Assembly: GCF_003984645.1 (NCBI RefSeq)
Contig: NZ_RWKI01000003.1
Location: forward strand, 372,001 to 436,000
Length of the DNA: 64,000 nucleotides
Source: Variovorax sp. MHTC-1
Lineage (GTDB): Bacteria; Pseudomonadota; Gammaproteobacteria; Burkholderiales; Burkholderiaceae_C
Direction: 5' to 3'
Of this stretch, positions 1-8,862 are shown piece after piece. The first letter of the stretch is position 1. The number at the start of each line of letters is the position of its first letter. A program made the position numbers and the translations under genes. The notes under the pieces were generated by a model that saw nothing but the letters and a program-made list of their open reading frames with translations, did not search any database and was not told the DNA's origin.

Positions 1-72
1 GACGTCGACCAGCGGCGTCATGTTGATCTCATTCATCACCTCGTCGGGTTCGTCCTGGGTTCCGAAAGCCAT
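1..72 (-). CDS. exbD: Biopolymer transport protein ExbD, N-terminal fragment
   Basis: Only the first 24 codons are inside the window; the gene runs off the left edge. The start ATG is at 72 and the peptide begins MAFGTQDEPDEVMNEINMTP. The N-E-I-N-M-T-P-L-V-D-V stretch is the conserved region that leads into the single membrane helix of ExbD/TolR proteins. It lies 5 bp after exbB and below tonB on the same strand, which is the usual tonB-exbB-exbD order. ExbD would form, with ExbB, the proton-driven inner-membrane motor that energises TonB. Its membrane and periplasmic parts cannot be judged from this fragment. Confidence 0.9.
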   Translation of the reverse strand, partial: MAFGTQDEPDEVMNEINMTPLVDV

Positions 73-77
73 GGTGC

Positions 78-791
78 TCAGCCTTTCTTGAGCGGGACGA
101 CGGTGGCCTCGACGCCGCTCTGGACGCGCGCCCCGGTCACGAAATAGGCATGGAGGTCGTGCGCAAAGCTGTTGAGCTTGGTCAGCACGAACTTGTTGCC
201 GCGCACCAGCGCGTTGTAGCCCAGCACCGCAGGAATGGCGACCGCCAGGCCCAGCGCCGTCATGATCAGCGCTTCGCCGATCGGGCCCGCCACCTTGTCG
301 ATAGTCGCTTGGCCGGCCGATCCGATGCTCATCAAGGCGTGATAGATGCCCCAGACCGTGCCGAACAGACCGATGAAAGGCGCCGTCGAGCCGACCGAAG
401 CCAGGATGGCCAGGCCGGTCTGAAGGCGCGCGGTGAATTCGTCGATGCCGTTGCGCAGCGCGCGCGTGATCCAGTCGCTCACGTCGAGCGCATCGTGCAG
501 GTGGGCCTTCGTGTTGCGATGATGCGCCGCCGCCTCGCGCCCCTCCAGCGCCAATGCGCGGAACGGATTGCTGTCGTCCTTGCCGAGCTTGTTGAGCGCA
601 GTGGCGAAGTCTTCGCTGTGCCAGAAGTCCTGCGAGTGCTTCGCGAGGCGCTTGTATTTGATGACGTCCAGCGCCTTGATCAGGATCACGATCCACGATG
701 CGAGCGACATGCCGATCAGCAGCAAGGCGACGGCCTTGGTGACGAAGTCGCCCTGCGCCCATACGTTCATCAGGCCAAATTGAGAATCCAT
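78..791 (-). CDS. exbB: MotA/TolQ/ExbB proton channel family protein (ExbB)
   Basis: 237 aa, a normal ExbB length. A hydrophobic helix lies at about residues 18-42. Two further membrane helices (about 130-155 and 170-195) contain the family signature GLFGTVWGIYHALMSIG and the GEALIMTALGLAVAIPAV segment. ExbB pentamers enclose ExbD and couple the proton gradient to TonB-dependent uptake across the outer membrane. It sits 19 bp after tonB and 5 bp before exbD, so the three are probably one transcript. Neighbouring bfd and bfr support a siderophore or heme iron role rather than the Tol-Pal paralogue. Confidence 0.95.
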   Translation of the reverse strand: MDSQFGLMNVWAQGDFVTKAVALLLIGMSLASWIVILIKALDVIKYKRLAKHSQDFWHSEDFATALNKLGKDDSNPFRALALEGREAAAHHRNTKAHLHDALDVSDWITRALRNGIDEFTARLQTGLAILASVGSTAPFIGLFGTVWGIYHALMSIGSAGQATIDKVAGPIGEALIMTALGLAVAIPAVLGYNALVRGNKFVLTKLNSFAHDLHAYFVTGARVQSGVEATVVPLKKG

Positions 792-810
792 ACGCAGCTA
801 CTCCAGAAAA

Positions 811-1515
811 TTAGTTGATAACCCAGCTGATCGGCACGTCGAACTCCATTTCTTCGACGACCCCATTTTTCTTGCCCGGCACATAGCGCCAACTCATCAC
901 GGCAGCGCGGGCCGCTTCGTCCAGCCGGTCATATCCACTCGAGTTGCGCACGCTGGCCTTCTTGGGAAGTCCATCAACTCCGATAAGCACCCGCACAACG
1001 GTCTTTCCCTGCTCGCCGAGGCGTTTGCTCATGGCGGGATATGCCGGCTTCGGGTTTTGCAGATATTCGGCGTTGCTCGATGGCAATTGCACGGTGGGCG
1101 GTGCCGGTGGAGCTGGCGGCGGTGCGGGAGGCGCCGGCGGCGCGGGCGCAACGACCGGTGCGGGGGGAGGGGGCTCGACAACGCCTACAGGTGCGCTGGG
1201 AGCGGGCGTCGGTTCCCGGATAGCCATGGGGCGCGGCGGTGGCGGCGCCTTGGCGATTCGTGGCTTGGGCGCCTGTGGTGGCGGCGGAGGCGGGGGAGGC
1301 GGGGGAGGCGGTACTTCTTTCGGCTTGGGCGGCTCGATGAACTCGCTCAGGATTTCCACCGGGATGACCACCTCGGCAGCGCGGCGGAGCAGACCACTTT
1401 GCAGCGCCCACAGGGCCGCGACGTGAAACAGCACCACGCCGCCTGCGATGACGGCGTTGCGCGAGAGGCCCAGAACGGAGGGAGGAGGCGAGGAAAAGCG
1501 GTCAGACACGATCAA
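811..1515 (-). CDS. tonB: Energy transducer TonB
   Basis: 234 aa with the standard TonB layout. There is a short cytoplasmic N-terminus and one membrane helix at about residues 22-42 (AVIAGGVVLFHVAALWALQ). A long proline-rich linker with a run of 12 prolines followed by PAPPAPPAPPPAP-type repeats spans about 60-145. The C-terminal TonB domain starts near QNPKPAYPAMSKRLGEQG and ends in the YVPGKKNG/FDVPISWVIN strands. It transmits energy from ExbB/ExbD to outer-membrane receptors. The proline repeat explains the large spurious ORFs on the opposite strand. First gene of the tonB-exbB-exbD set. Confidence 0.95.
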   Translation of the reverse strand: MIVSDRFSSPPPSVLGLSRNAVIAGGVVLFHVAALWALQSGLLRRAAEVVIPVEILSEFIEPPKPKEVPPPPPPPPPPPPQAPKPRIAKAPPPPRPMAIREPTPAPSAPVGVVEPPPPAPVVAPAPPAPPAPPPAPPAPPTVQLPSSNAEYLQNPKPAYPAMSKRLGEQGKTVVRVLIGVDGLPKKASVRNSSGYDRLDEAARAAVMSWRYVPGKKNGVVEEMEFDVPISWVIN

Positions 1516-1566
1516 CTATGGAGTGCCGGCCCTTGCGAAAGGTGCCCGGTGCAGCGGAACCGCCGA

Positions 1567-1641
1567 CTACTTACGAAGAATCCACCAGACCGAGCCGGTG
1601 ACGAGAATCAGGCTGCCGCCGATTGTCGAGAAGAGTTCCAT
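1567..1641 (-). CDS. Possible 24-residue single-helix membrane peptide
   Basis: A short ORF reads [20 protein letters not shown] and then ILRK. It is almost entirely one hydrophobic helix with a basic C-terminus, the usual look of small bacterial membrane peptides. A purine-rich GGAAAG lies 6 bases before the ATG. It overlaps the 3' end of bfd in another frame and ends about 50 bp before tonB on the same strand, so it could be co-transcribed with either. No family is recognised. Its length is at the limit of chance, so it is only a candidate. Confidence 0.3.
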   Translation of the reverse strand: MELFSTIGGSLILVTGSVWWILRK

Positions 1642-1880
1642 GCCCTGCTTTCCGTGATGGAGTTGGCAAGCTGGATCGACCTCGGTTCCGATTCGCGGTT
1701 GAGCGCGGCAACTGGATGGGAAGCGCTGCACTGCGCGACCACATCGCGCGCGCAGCCTTCGCATTGGCCGCACTGGGTGGCCACGCCGAGTTCAAACTGC
1801 ACTTCGTCGAAGGTCATGCCGGCGCGCACATGGCGTGCGATTTCGCGGTCTGACACTCGGCGACATACGCAAACGATCAT
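1608..1880 (-). CDS. bfd: Bacterioferritin-associated ferredoxin (Bfd-like, [2Fe-2S])
   Basis: Starting at the ATG at 1880 ([14 protein letters not shown]) gives 90 aa. The longer reading from 1952 adds 24 unrelated residues and is not used. Cysteines C4, C6, C37 and C40 (VCVC and QCGQC) are the four [2Fe-2S] ligands of the BFD-like fold. Bfd docks on bacterioferritin and donates electrons to release stored iron as Fe2+. After about residue 60 the sequence is not typical of the family (E. coli Bfd is 64 aa) and looks like a poorly conserved tail. It lies between tonB and bfr, with a Fur-like palindrome just upstream. Confidence 0.85.
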   Translation of the reverse strand: MIVCVCRRVSDREIARHVRAGMTFDEVQFELGVATQCGQCEGCARDVVAQCSASHPVAALNRESEPRSIQLANSITESRAWNSSRQSAAA

Positions 1881-1927
1881 GGCGGTGAGGCGGCGGTTGG
1901 CTGGCTGTTGGTAAGAGGCTTGATTAT

Positions 1928-1962
1928 AAATACGAATTCCTCGCATTTGCAATAACTATTGC
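1928..1962 (-). promoter_or_regulatory. Fur-like palindromic operator upstream of bfd
   Basis: Two adjacent palindromes lie 48-82 bp before the bfd ATG. The first has arms AAATACGA and TCGCATTT around ATTCC (1928-1948). The second, GCAATA-AC-TATTGC (1949-1962), has perfect 6-bp arms. The AT-rich, overlapping-palindrome character fits Fur boxes, and the site precedes an iron-release gene and tonB-exbBD. It is not a canonical 19-bp Fur match, so the regulator is inferred from context. Confidence 0.4.
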
Positions 1963-1983
1963 GCCCGCAGTGGGAATCCCCGT

Positions 1984-2157
1984 CTATACCTCGGCCCACA
2001 TCCGCAGCAGATTGTGATAGTGGCCCGTCAGGGCGACGCACTCTTCGGACTCGCCCAGGCGCGTCCGCAATTTCTGAATGGTCTGATCAAGTTCGAACAG
2101 CAAGGCGCGCTGACGGTTCGTTCGCGCACCATGCTCTGGAGCCAGAAGAAGGCGCAT
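1984..2157 (-). CDS. Conserved-looking small protein, 57 aa, function unknown
   Basis: This ORF is easily missed because it is short. It starts at the ATG at 2157 ([18 protein letters not shown]) and ends in a TAG at 1984. The middle (residues 18-45, [20 protein letters not shown]) is amphipathic and coiled-coil-like, and the C-terminus has aromatic and histidine residues ([13 protein letters not shown]). The composition is protein-like, whereas the other frames give broken or arginine-rich text. It lies on the same strand between bfr and bfd, so an iron-related role is possible by position only. No family is recognised. Confidence 0.5.
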   Translation of the reverse strand: MRLLLAPEHGARTNRQRALLFELDQTIQKLRTRLGESEECVALTGHYHNLLRMWAEV

Positions 2158-2241
2158 ATCCGCGCGCCTTGCGTCACCGGATGCACGCGGTGCAGGCTGC
2201 TGGAGGGATACAGGGCACTATTTGCAAGACGCGATGCGGGC

Positions 2242-2265
2242 AAAAAAAAGCGGGCCGCAGCCCGC
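2242..2265 (-). terminator. Intrinsic terminator after bfr
   Basis: Read leftward, a GC stem GCGGGC (2265-2260) pairs with GCCCGC (2255-2250) around a 4-base loop and is followed by eight Ts on the minus strand (2249-2242). It sits 19 bp past the bfr stop codon and would end bfr transcription. Confidence 0.85.
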
Positions 2266-2284
2266 ATGCATGGCGCCAGACGCC

Positions 2285-2761
2285 TTACTCGATCTCGCCC
2301 ATTTGCGACTGCAGATAGTTCTGCAGCCCGACCTTGTCGACCAGATCGATCTGGGTTTCGAGGAAATCGATATGTTCTTCGGTGTCGTCCAGAATCTCCT
2401 GCAGCAGGTCGCGCGAGACATAGTCGCGCACCGATTCGCAGTGGGCGATGCCGGCCTTGATGGTGGCTTGTGCGCCGGTTTCAGCCATCAGGTCGCACTG
2501 CAGGATCTCGGGTACGTCTTCGCCGACGTTGAGCTTGGCCAGATCCTGAAGATTCGGCAGGCCGTCGAGCATGAAGATGCGATCCATGAGCTTGTCGGCG
2601 TGCTTCATTTCGCCGATCGACTCCTCGTATTCCTTCTTGGCCAGCTTGTCCAGGCCCCAGTGCTTGAGCATGCGGTAATGCAGGAAGTACTGGTTGATCG
2701 CGGTGAGCTCGTTCTTGAGCTGCGCCTGGAGATGATCGATGACTTGAGGGTCGCCCTTCAT
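2285..2761 (-). CDS. bfr: Bacterioferritin (heme-containing ferritin)
   Basis: 158 aa and colinear with E. coli Bfr without gaps. It starts [20 protein letters not shown] and carries M52, the axial heme ligand at the subunit interface (EMKHAD). Ferroxidase ligands E18, E51, H54, E94 and H130 are present. The sixth position, E127 in E. coli, is a threonine here (DDTEEH), with glutamates at 128 and 129. Bfr 24-mers oxidise Fe2+ and store iron as ferric mineral in the cytoplasm. It is divergent from ahpC, so iron storage and peroxide defence share one intergenic region, and the partner bfd lies downstream. Confidence 0.95.
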   Translation of the reverse strand: MKGDPQVIDHLQAQLKNELTAINQYFLHYRMLKHWGLDKLAKKEYEESIGEMKHADKLMDRIFMLDGLPNLQDLAKLNVGEDVPEILQCDLMAETGAQATIKAGIAHCESVRDYVSRDLLQEILDDTEEHIDFLETQIDLVDKVGLQNYLQSQMGEIE

Positions 2762-2893
2762 GGTTCTTCCTTGTTCTTGAAAGCGTCAATTGTGGGAGCC
2801 GCTCGCGACAACGCGCAAGCAAACCCCTGCGCTCACGGTCTGCATGCGTTTGATCGTGATAGGTGTTCGTATTTGGCGCCCTCCGTCGAGCTC

Positions 2894-2957
2894 ATAGGCC
2901 ATTCCAATTTTTTTCATAGCTCATAGCTATGAATTTGGCTTAATCGGTAGTTATACT
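2894..2957 (+). promoter_or_regulatory. OxyR-type box and -10 element of the ahpC promoter
   Basis: Four tetramers lie at exact 7-base spacing: ATAG (2894), CAAT (2905), ATAG (2916) and CTAT (2927). This matches the OxyR consensus ATAG-N7-CTAT-N7-ATAG-N7-CTAT at 15 of 16 positions. A -10 hexamer TATACT follows at 2952-2957, placing the box over the -35 region, as in OxyR-activated promoters. The ahpC start codon is 46 bp further on. The site lies in the divergent bfr-ahpC spacer and might also affect bfr. Confidence 0.75.
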
Positions 2958-3003
2958 AATCGCTCGCCACTTTCTTTCATCAGCCACCCTAAGGAAAAAC
3001 TGA

Positions 3004-3576
3004 ATGTCCCTGATCAACACCGAAATCATCCCGTTCAAGGCCACCGCGTACCACAACGGCAAGTTCGTCCCGGTCAGCAACGAGAACTTCAAGGGCAAGT
3101 GGTCCGTCGTCGTGTTCTACCCGGCCGACTTCACCTTCGTGTGCCCGACGGAACTGGGTGACCTCGCAGATCACTACCCCGAATTCCAGAAGCTCGGCGT
3201 CGAGGTGTACGGCGTGTCGACCGACACTCATTTCACCCACAAGGCCTGGCACGACACCTCGGAAACCATCGGCAAGGTCCAGTACCCGCTCATTGGCGAC
3301 CCCAGCCAGCAGCTCGCACGTGCCTTCCAGGTCCTCATCGAAGAAGGCGAAGACGCAGGCCTCGCCTATCGCGGCACCTTCGTGATCGACCCCGAGGGCA
3401 AGATCAAGACCATCGAAGTGCACGACAACGGCATCGGCCGCGATGCTGCCGAATTGCTGCGCCGCGTGAAGGCTGCCCAGTACGTTGCTGCCCACCCTGG
3501 TGAAGTCTGCCCGGCCAAGTGGACCGAAGGCGCCGAAACGCTCAAGCCTTCGTTCGACCTCGTCGGCAAGATCTAA
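3004..3576 (+). CDS. ahpC: Alkyl hydroperoxide reductase subunit C (2-Cys peroxiredoxin)
   Basis: 190 aa, close to the 187 aa of enterobacterial AhpC. The peroxidatic cysteine is C47 in the FTFVCPTE motif, and the resolving cysteine is C169 in GEVCPAKW near the C-terminus. AhpC reduces hydrogen peroxide, alkyl hydroperoxides and peroxynitrite in the cytoplasm and is re-reduced by AhpF. An AAGGAAAA ribosome site precedes the ATG. An OxyR-type box lies upstream, and ahpF follows after a terminator-like hairpin that would lower ahpF expression relative to ahpC. Confidence 0.97.
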   Translation: MSLINTEIIPFKATAYHNGKFVPVSNENFKGKWSVVVFYPADFTFVCPTELGDLADHYPEFQKLGVEVYGVSTDTHFTHKAWHDTSETIGKVQYPLIGDPSQQLARAFQVLIEEGEDAGLAYRGTFVIDPEGKIKTIEVHDNGIGRDAAELLRRVKAAQYVAAHPGEVCPAKWTEGAETLKPSFDLVGKI

Positions 3577-3594
3577 GCCGCTCGTTCGCGCCGC

Positions 3595-3626
3595 AGCCCG
3601 GGCGCGTTTCGCTCCCGGGCTTTTTT
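3595..3626 (+). terminator. Intrinsic terminator between ahpC and ahpF
   Basis: GCCCGGG (3596-3602) pairs with CCCGGGC (3614-3620) around an 11-base loop and is followed by six Ts. It lies 19 bp after the ahpC stop and 32 bp before the ahpF start, so partial read-through probably sets the ratio of the abundant peroxiredoxin to its reductase. Confidence 0.85.
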
Positions 3627-3657
3627 GTTCCCTTCGCATCTTCAAAGTGAGTTCACC

Positions 3658-5235
3658 ATGCTCGACGCCGGCACCAAGGCACAACTGAAAAGCTATCTCG
3701 ACCGCATCACGCAGCCGATCGAAATCGTCGCTTCGCTCGATGACAGCAAGGCGTCGGGCGATCTGCAATCGTTGCTGAAGGACGTGGCCGACTCGTCTGC
3801 GCTGGTGAAGGTCATCGAGAGCCGCGAAGACAACCATCGCAAGCCTTCGTTCTCGATCAACCGGCCGAGCCAGAGCCATGGCCCGCGCTTCGCCGGCATA
3901 CCGATGGGCCACGAGTTCACCTCGCTGGTGCTGGCGCTGCTGCAGGTCGGCGGCTATCCGCCCAAGGTCGACGAGGCCGTGCTGCAGCAGATTCGCGCGC
4001 TCGAGGGCGATTTCGAGTTCGAGATCTACATCTCGCTCACCTGCCACAACTGTCCCGACGTCGTGCAGGCACTCAACCTCATGGCGGTCCAGAACCCGCG
4101 CATCAAGGCCACCATGATCGACGGCTCGCTGTTCCAGGACGAGGTGAAGGAGCGCCAGATCATGGCCGTGCCGACCGTGTTCCTGAACGGCACCGAGTTC
4201 GGCCAGGGCCGCATGAGCTTGGAAGAAATCCTCGCCAAGATCGACACCAGCGGCGTCGAGCGCGAGGCGAAGAAGATTGCCGGCAAGGATCCGTTCGACG
4301 TGCTTATCGTCGGCGGCGGGCCGGCCGGCGCGGCGGCCGCCGTGTATGCGGCGCGCAAGGGCATCCGCACGGGCGTGGCGTCCGAGCGCTTCGGCGGCCA
4401 AGTGCTCGACACCATGGGCATCGAGAACTTCATCTCGATCAAGGAAACCGAAGGACCCAAGTTCGCGCTGGCGCTCGAGGAGCACGTGCGCAACTACGAG
4501 GTCGACATCATGAACCTGCAGCGTGCCGCCGCGCTGGTGCCGGGCAAGGAGTTCATCGAGATCAAGCTCGAGAGCGGCGCCTCGCTCAAGAGTCGCTCCG
4601 TCGTGCTCTCGACCGGCGCGCGATGGCGCAACATCAACGTGCCCGGGGAGCACGAGTACAAGAACAAGGGCGTGGCCTATTGCCCGCACTGCGACGGTCC
4701 GCTCTTCAAGGGCAAGCGCGTGGCGGTGATCGGCGGCGGCAACTCGGGCGTCGAAGCGGCCATCGACCTCGCCGGCATCGTCGGCCACGTAACGCTGATC
4801 GAGTACGACACGCAACTGCGCGCCGACGCGGTGCTGCAGCGCAAGCTGAAGAGTCTCGCCAACGTCAAGGTCATCACCTATGCGCAGACGACCGAGATCA
4901 CCGGCGACAAGCAGAAGGTCAACGGCCTGGTCTACAAGGATCGCGCGACGGGCGAGAGCCGCCAGGTGGAACTCGAAGGCGTGTTCGTTCAGATCGGCCT
5001 GGTGCCCAACACCGACTGGCTCAAGGGCACGGTCGAGCTCTCGAAGCACGGCGAGATCGTGGTCGATGCGAAGGGCCAGACCTCTGTGCCCGGCGTGTTC
5101 GCGGCGGGCGATGCGACGACCGTGCCGTTCAAGCAGATCATCATCGCGGCCGGCGATGGTGCGAAGGCAGCGCTCAGCGCCTTCGATCATCTGATCCGGA
5201 CCTCGGCGCCGGCGGAGGAAGCCGTCGCCGCCTGA
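3658..5235 (+). CDS. ahpF: Alkyl hydroperoxide reductase subunit F
   Basis: 525 aa from the ATG at 3658 ([17 protein letters not shown]). The apparent upstream start at 3625 is a TTG inside the terminator T-run and is rejected. The N-terminal double-thioredoxin domain (about residues 1-200) has the CHNC redox pair near residue 129. A Rossmann FAD motif ([11 protein letters not shown]) follows near 218, then the thioredoxin-reductase CPHC pair and the NAD(P)H motif [10 protein letters not shown]. It passes electrons from NADH through FAD and the disulfides to AhpC. It is probably co-transcribed with ahpC by read-through. Confidence 0.97.
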   Translation: MLDAGTKAQLKSYLDRITQPIEIVASLDDSKASGDLQSLLKDVADSSALVKVIESREDNHRKPSFSINRPSQSHGPRFAGIPMGHEFTSLVLALLQVGGYPPKVDEAVLQQIRALEGDFEFEIYISLTCHNCPDVVQALNLMAVQNPRIKATMIDGSLFQDEVKERQIMAVPTVFLNGTEFGQGRMSLEEILAKIDTSGVEREAKKIAGKDPFDVLIVGGGPAGAAAAVYAARKGIRTGVASERFGGQVLDTMGIENFISIKETEGPKFALALEEHVRNYEVDIMNLQRAAALVPGKEFIEIKLESGASLKSRSVVLSTGARWRNINVPGEHEYKNKGVAYCPHCDGPLFKGKRVAVIGGGNSGVEAAIDLAGIVGHVTLIEYDTQLRADAVLQRKLKSLANVKVITYAQTTEITGDKQKVNGLVYKDRATGESRQVELEGVFVQIGLVPNTDWLKGTVELSKHGEIVVDAKGQTSVPGVFAAGDATTVPFKQIIIAAGDGAKAALSAFDHLIRTSAPAEEAVAA

Positions 5236-5256
5236 GATTCAGGAACAGGATCGCGA

Positions 5257-6078
5257 TCAGTAGGTCAGCCGCTCGGGCCGCAGCTCCTGCAGGATGGTGG
5301 TCGCGATTTCCTCGATCGACTTGGTGGTGGTCGACAGCCAGCGGATGCCGGCGCGCCGCATCATCGCCTCGGCCTCGCTCACTTCGTGGCGGCAGTTCTC
5401 GATGCTCGCGTAGCGCGAGTTCGGGCGCCGTTCGTTGCGAATCTCGCTCAGGCGCTCGGGCTGGATCGTGAGCCCGAAGATCTTCTTGCGATGCGGCATC
5501 AGGGCCGGCGGCAGCTGCCGGCGATCGAAGTCTTCGGGAATCAGCGGGTAGTTGGCGGCCTTCAGGCCGTGCTGCATGGCGAGGTAGAGCGAGGTCGGCG
5601 TCTTGCCGCTGCGGCTCACGCCGACCAGGATCACGTCGGCACCGTCGAGGTCGCGGTTGCTCTGGCCGTCGTCATGCGCCAGGCTGAAGTCGATAGCCTG
5701 GATCCGCGCGTTGTATTCCTTGCTCTTGCTCACGTCGCTGAAGCGGCCGATGCGATGGTTCGACTTCATCGCCAGCTCGATCTCGAGCGGCCGCACGAAG
5801 GTGCCGAACATGTCGAGCAGCATGCCCTTGCAGCCGGTCTCGATCACCTCGAGCACGTCCATGTTGGCCAGCGTCGTGAAGACGATCGGGCGCAGGCCTT
5901 CGATTTCTGCCGTGTGGTTGATTCGCCGCACGGCCTGGTGGGCCTTGTCGACCGTGTCGGTGAAAGGCAGCCGCACATGGCGGGGCTTCATCTCGAACTG
6001 GGCAAGAACGGCGTTACCGAAGGTTTCGGCTGTGATGCCGGTGCCGTCGGAAACGAAGAATACGGTGCGCGTGTGCAT
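5257..6078 (-). CDS. ppsR: PEP synthase regulatory protein (bifunctional kinase/pyrophosphorylase, DUF299)
   Basis: 273 aa, the normal PSRP length. The N-terminus [18 protein letters not shown] is the family signature, and a P-loop [11 protein letters not shown] lies at about residues 152-162. The protein inactivates PEP synthase by ADP-dependent phosphorylation of a threonine next to its catalytic histidine, and reactivates it by phosphate-dependent removal. The target motif RTCHAAI is present in the divergently transcribed ppsA. The two genes share a 193-bp spacer, an arrangement that suits joint control of gluconeogenic flux. Confidence 0.95.
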   Translation of the reverse strand: MHTRTVFFVSDGTGITAETFGNAVLAQFEMKPRHVRLPFTDTVDKAHQAVRRINHTAEIEGLRPIVFTTLANMDVLEVIETGCKGMLLDMFGTFVRPLEIELAMKSNHRIGRFSDVSKSKEYNARIQAIDFSLAHDDGQSNRDLDGADVILVGVSRSGKTPTSLYLAMQHGLKAANYPLIPEDFDRRQLPPALMPHRKKIFGLTIQPERLSEIRNERRPNSRYASIENCRHEVSEAEAMMRRAGIRWLSTTTKSIEEIATTILQELRPERLTY

Positions 6079-6271
6079 GGTTGGCGGCCTTGTCCTGCGG
6101 CGCGCCGAAGCGGGCGGCGCCTACAATCCGGCCCATTATCGGGAATGCGCTCTCGCGTTCCCCACCCCCAATGCCTTCTTTCATGCACACCGCCCCTGCG
6201 CCCAGAGCAAAAAGAACGATCGCGTCGCGCCGTCTGCATGTTGCCCCGGTTTTAACTTCTGGAGCTTTCCC

Positions 6272-8665
6272 ATGTCTGCACTCTTCGAAGCGACCGCCCT
6301 GGTCGTACCGTTTGAAAACCTGAGGATGACAGACGTCGAGTCGGTCGGCGGCAAGAACGCCAGCCTCGGCGAGATGATTTCCCAACTGCCCCAGGGGGTG
6401 CGCGTGCCTACCGGGTTCGCGACCACCGCTCACGCGTTCCGGCAGTTCCTTGCCCATGATGGCCTGGCAGATCGGATCAACGCGAAACTCAAGAGCCTGA
6501 ATACCGAGGACGTGCGCGCATTGGCCGCAGCCGGCGCCGAAATCCGCGCGATGGTCGAGGCCCAGCCTTTTCCGGCCGATCTGCAGCAGGCGATCAGCGA
6601 AGCCTTCGCCAAGCTCAGTGCGGAAAACTCCGCCGCCTCCTTTGCCGTCCGTTCCTCGGCCACGGCGGAAGACCTGCCCGACGCCTCCTTCGCGGGCCAG
6701 CAGGAGACTTTCCTCAACGTCGTGGGCATCGACGACGTGCTTCACAAGATGAAGGAGGTATTCGCCTCTCTCTACAACGATCGCGCCATCAGCTATCGGG
6801 TTCATAAGGGCTTCGCCCATGACGTCGTGGCACTGTCCGCCGGCGTGCAGCGCATGGTGCGCAGCGACCTGGGCGCCGCGGGCGTGATGTTTACGATCGA
6901 TACCGAGTCCGGTTTCGAGGACGTGGTCTTCATCACCTCGAGCTACGGCCTGGGTGAGACGGTGGTGCAGGGCGCTGTGAATCCCGACGAGTTCTACGTG
7001 CACAAGCCCACCCTCCGGGCCGGCAAGCGCGCGGTCATCCGGCGCAACCTTGGCTCCAAGCTCATCCAGATGGAGTTCGCGAGCGCCGAAGAGAAGGCGG
7101 CCAGCGGCAAGCTGGTGAAGACCACAGACGTACCCACCGAGCAGCGCAACCGCTATTCGCTGAGCGACGCCGACGTCGAGCAACTTGCGAAGTACGCCCT
7201 CGTGATCGAGGAGCACTACGGCCGTCCGATGGACATCGAATGGGGCAAGGACGGCACCGACGGCCAGCTCTACATCCTCCAGGCGCGTCCCGAAACCGTG
7301 AAAAGCCAGCAGCAAGGCAAGGCCGAGCAGCGCTACAAGCTGCTGGCCAAGGGAGCCGTGCTGGCCGAAGGCCGCGCCATCGGGCAGAAGATCGGCACCG
7401 GCCCGGTGCGCCTGGTCCACAGCATCAGCGAGATGGACAAGGTCCAGCCCGGCGATGTGTTGGTGACCGACATGACCGACCCGAACTGGGAGCCGGTGAT
7501 GAAGCGCGCCGCCGCCATCGTCACCAACCGCGGCGGCCGCACCTGCCATGCGGCGATCATCGCGCGTGAACTCGGCATTCCGGCCGTGGTCGGCTGCGGC
7601 GACGCCACCGACTTGCTGAAGGAGGGCACCCTGGTCACGGTGAGCTGCGCCGAGGGCGACACCGGCTTCATCTACGACGGCCTGCTGGAGACCGAAGTGA
7701 CCGAGGTCCAGCGCGGCGAAATGCCGGACATTGACATCAAGCTCATGATGAACGTGGGCAATCCGCAGCTCGCCTTCGACTTCGCCCAGCTGCCGAACCA
7801 CGGCGTCGGACTGGCGCGGCTCGAGTTCATCATCAACAACAACATCGGTGTGCATCCCAAGGCGATCCTCGACTACCCGAATGTCGACGCCGACCTCAAG
7901 AAGGCCGTCGAATCGGTCGCACGCGGCCACGCCTCGCCGCGCGCCTTCTACGTCGACAAGGTCGCCGAGGGCATCGCCACCATTGCTGCCGCGTTCTGGC
8001 CCAAGCAGGTGATCGTGCGCCTGTCCGACTTCAAGTCCAACGAGTACCGCAAGCTGATCGGCGGCAGCCGCTACGAGCCGGAAGAAGAGAACCCGATGCT
8101 CGGCTTCCGCGGCGCGGCGCGCTATCTGAGCGCGGACTTCGGCGAAGCCTTCGCAATGGAATGCGAGGCGCTCAAGCGCGTACGCAACGAGATGGGCCTG
8201 ACCAACGTGCAGATCATGGTGCCGTTCGTTCGCACGCTGGGCCAGGCCGAGCGTGTGACGGGACTGCTGGGCGAGCATGGCCTGAAGCGGGGCGAGAACG
8301 AACTCAAGCTGATCATGATGTGCGAGGTGCCGAGCAACGCGATCCTGCCCGAGGAGTTCCTGAAGTATTTCGACGGCTTCTCGATCGGATCGAACGACCT
8401 GACGCAGCTCACGCTGGGTCTGGACCGCGATTCCGGTCTCGAACTGCTCGCGGCCGACTTCGACGAGCGCGACCCTGCAGTCAAGGCTTTGCTGAGCCGC
8501 GTGATCAAGGCCTGCAAGGCCCAGGGCAAGTACGTTGGCATCTGCGGACAGGGCCCCAGCGATCATCCCGATTTCGCGCTCTGGCTGGCGGAAGAGGGCA
8601 TCCAGTCGATCTCCCTCAACCCGGACAGCGTGATCGACACCTGGCAGCAGCTCGCGCAACGCTGA
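6272..8665 (+). CDS. ppsA: Phosphoenolpyruvate synthase (pyruvate, water dikinase)
   Basis: 797 aa from the ATG at 6272 ([17 protein letters not shown]), with TCTGGAG upstream. The much longer open frame from 5603 is antisense read-through of ppsR and is rejected. The N-terminal ATP-grasp domain has [10 protein letters not shown] and [20 protein letters not shown]. The central phosphohistidine domain has [21 protein letters not shown]. The C-terminal barrel ends with [22 protein letters not shown] and GICGQGPSD. It makes PEP from pyruvate and ATP for gluconeogenesis. Its regulator PpsR is encoded divergently. Confidence 0.97.
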   Translation: MSALFEATALVVPFENLRMTDVESVGGKNASLGEMISQLPQGVRVPTGFATTAHAFRQFLAHDGLADRINAKLKSLNTEDVRALAAAGAEIRAMVEAQPFPADLQQAISEAFAKLSAENSAASFAVRSSATAEDLPDASFAGQQETFLNVVGIDDVLHKMKEVFASLYNDRAISYRVHKGFAHDVVALSAGVQRMVRSDLGAAGVMFTIDTESGFEDVVFITSSYGLGETVVQGAVNPDEFYVHKPTLRAGKRAVIRRNLGSKLIQMEFASAEEKAASGKLVKTTDVPTEQRNRYSLSDADVEQLAKYALVIEEHYGRPMDIEWGKDGTDGQLYILQARPETVKSQQQGKAEQRYKLLAKGAVLAEGRAIGQKIGTGPVRLVHSISEMDKVQPGDVLVTDMTDPNWEPVMKRAAAIVTNRGGRTCHAAIIARELGIPAVVGCGDATDLLKEGTLVTVSCAEGDTGFIYDGLLETEVTEVQRGEMPDIDIKLMMNVGNPQLAFDFAQLPNHGVGLARLEFIINNNIGVHPKAILDYPNVDADLKKAVESVARGHASPRAFYVDKVAEGIATIAAAFWPKQVIVRLSDFKSNEYRKLIGGSRYEPEEENPMLGFRGAARYLSADFGEAFAMECEALKRVRNEMGLTNVQIMVPFVRTLGQAERVTGLLGEHGLKRGENELKLIMMCEVPSNAILPEEFLKYFDGFSIGSNDLTQLTLGLDRDSGLELLAADFDERDPAVKALLSRVIKACKAQGKYVGICGQGPSDHPDFALWLAEEGIQSISLNPDSVIDTWQQLAQR

Positions 8666-8672
8666 AGCCCGG

Positions 8673-8702
8673 AGCGTGGCGGGGCCCTATCCCCGCCGCG
8701 CT
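8673..8702 (+). terminator. GC-rich hairpin after ppsA
   Basis: AGCGTGGCGGGG (8673-8684) pairs with CCCCGCCGCGCT (8691-8702), twelve pairs with one G-U, around the loop CCCTAT. It starts 7 bp past the ppsA stop. There is no T-run, so it may protect the 3' end or assist Rho rather than act as an intrinsic terminator. Confidence 0.5.
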
Positions 8703-8862
8703 ACGAATTCCGTCACGGTTCGGCCTGCAATTCACGCGTCAGCTGGGTGTAATTGCAACCAGATGAATCTTTGGTGTCAAACTTATGACCTAGGGAGGCG
8801 CAGCTCCGAAAGCGTAGACAGAGGACAGAGATAGAACCTCGATCGCTCTCGGGAAATTCGCG

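Noticed and set aside
944..1426. Glycine-rich plus-strand ORF opposite tonB
   Set aside because: The glycine runs are the complement of the TonB proline linker, not a real repeat protein.
2989..5190. 733-codon ORF on the minus strand opposite ahpC and ahpF
   Set aside because: It mirrors two well-supported genes, is full of R, A, H and D from GC-rich antisense codons, and has no motif or ribosome site.
6014..8659. 881-codon minus-strand ORF opposite ppsA
   Set aside because: Shadow of ppsA; composition is typical of antisense frames in high-GC genomes.
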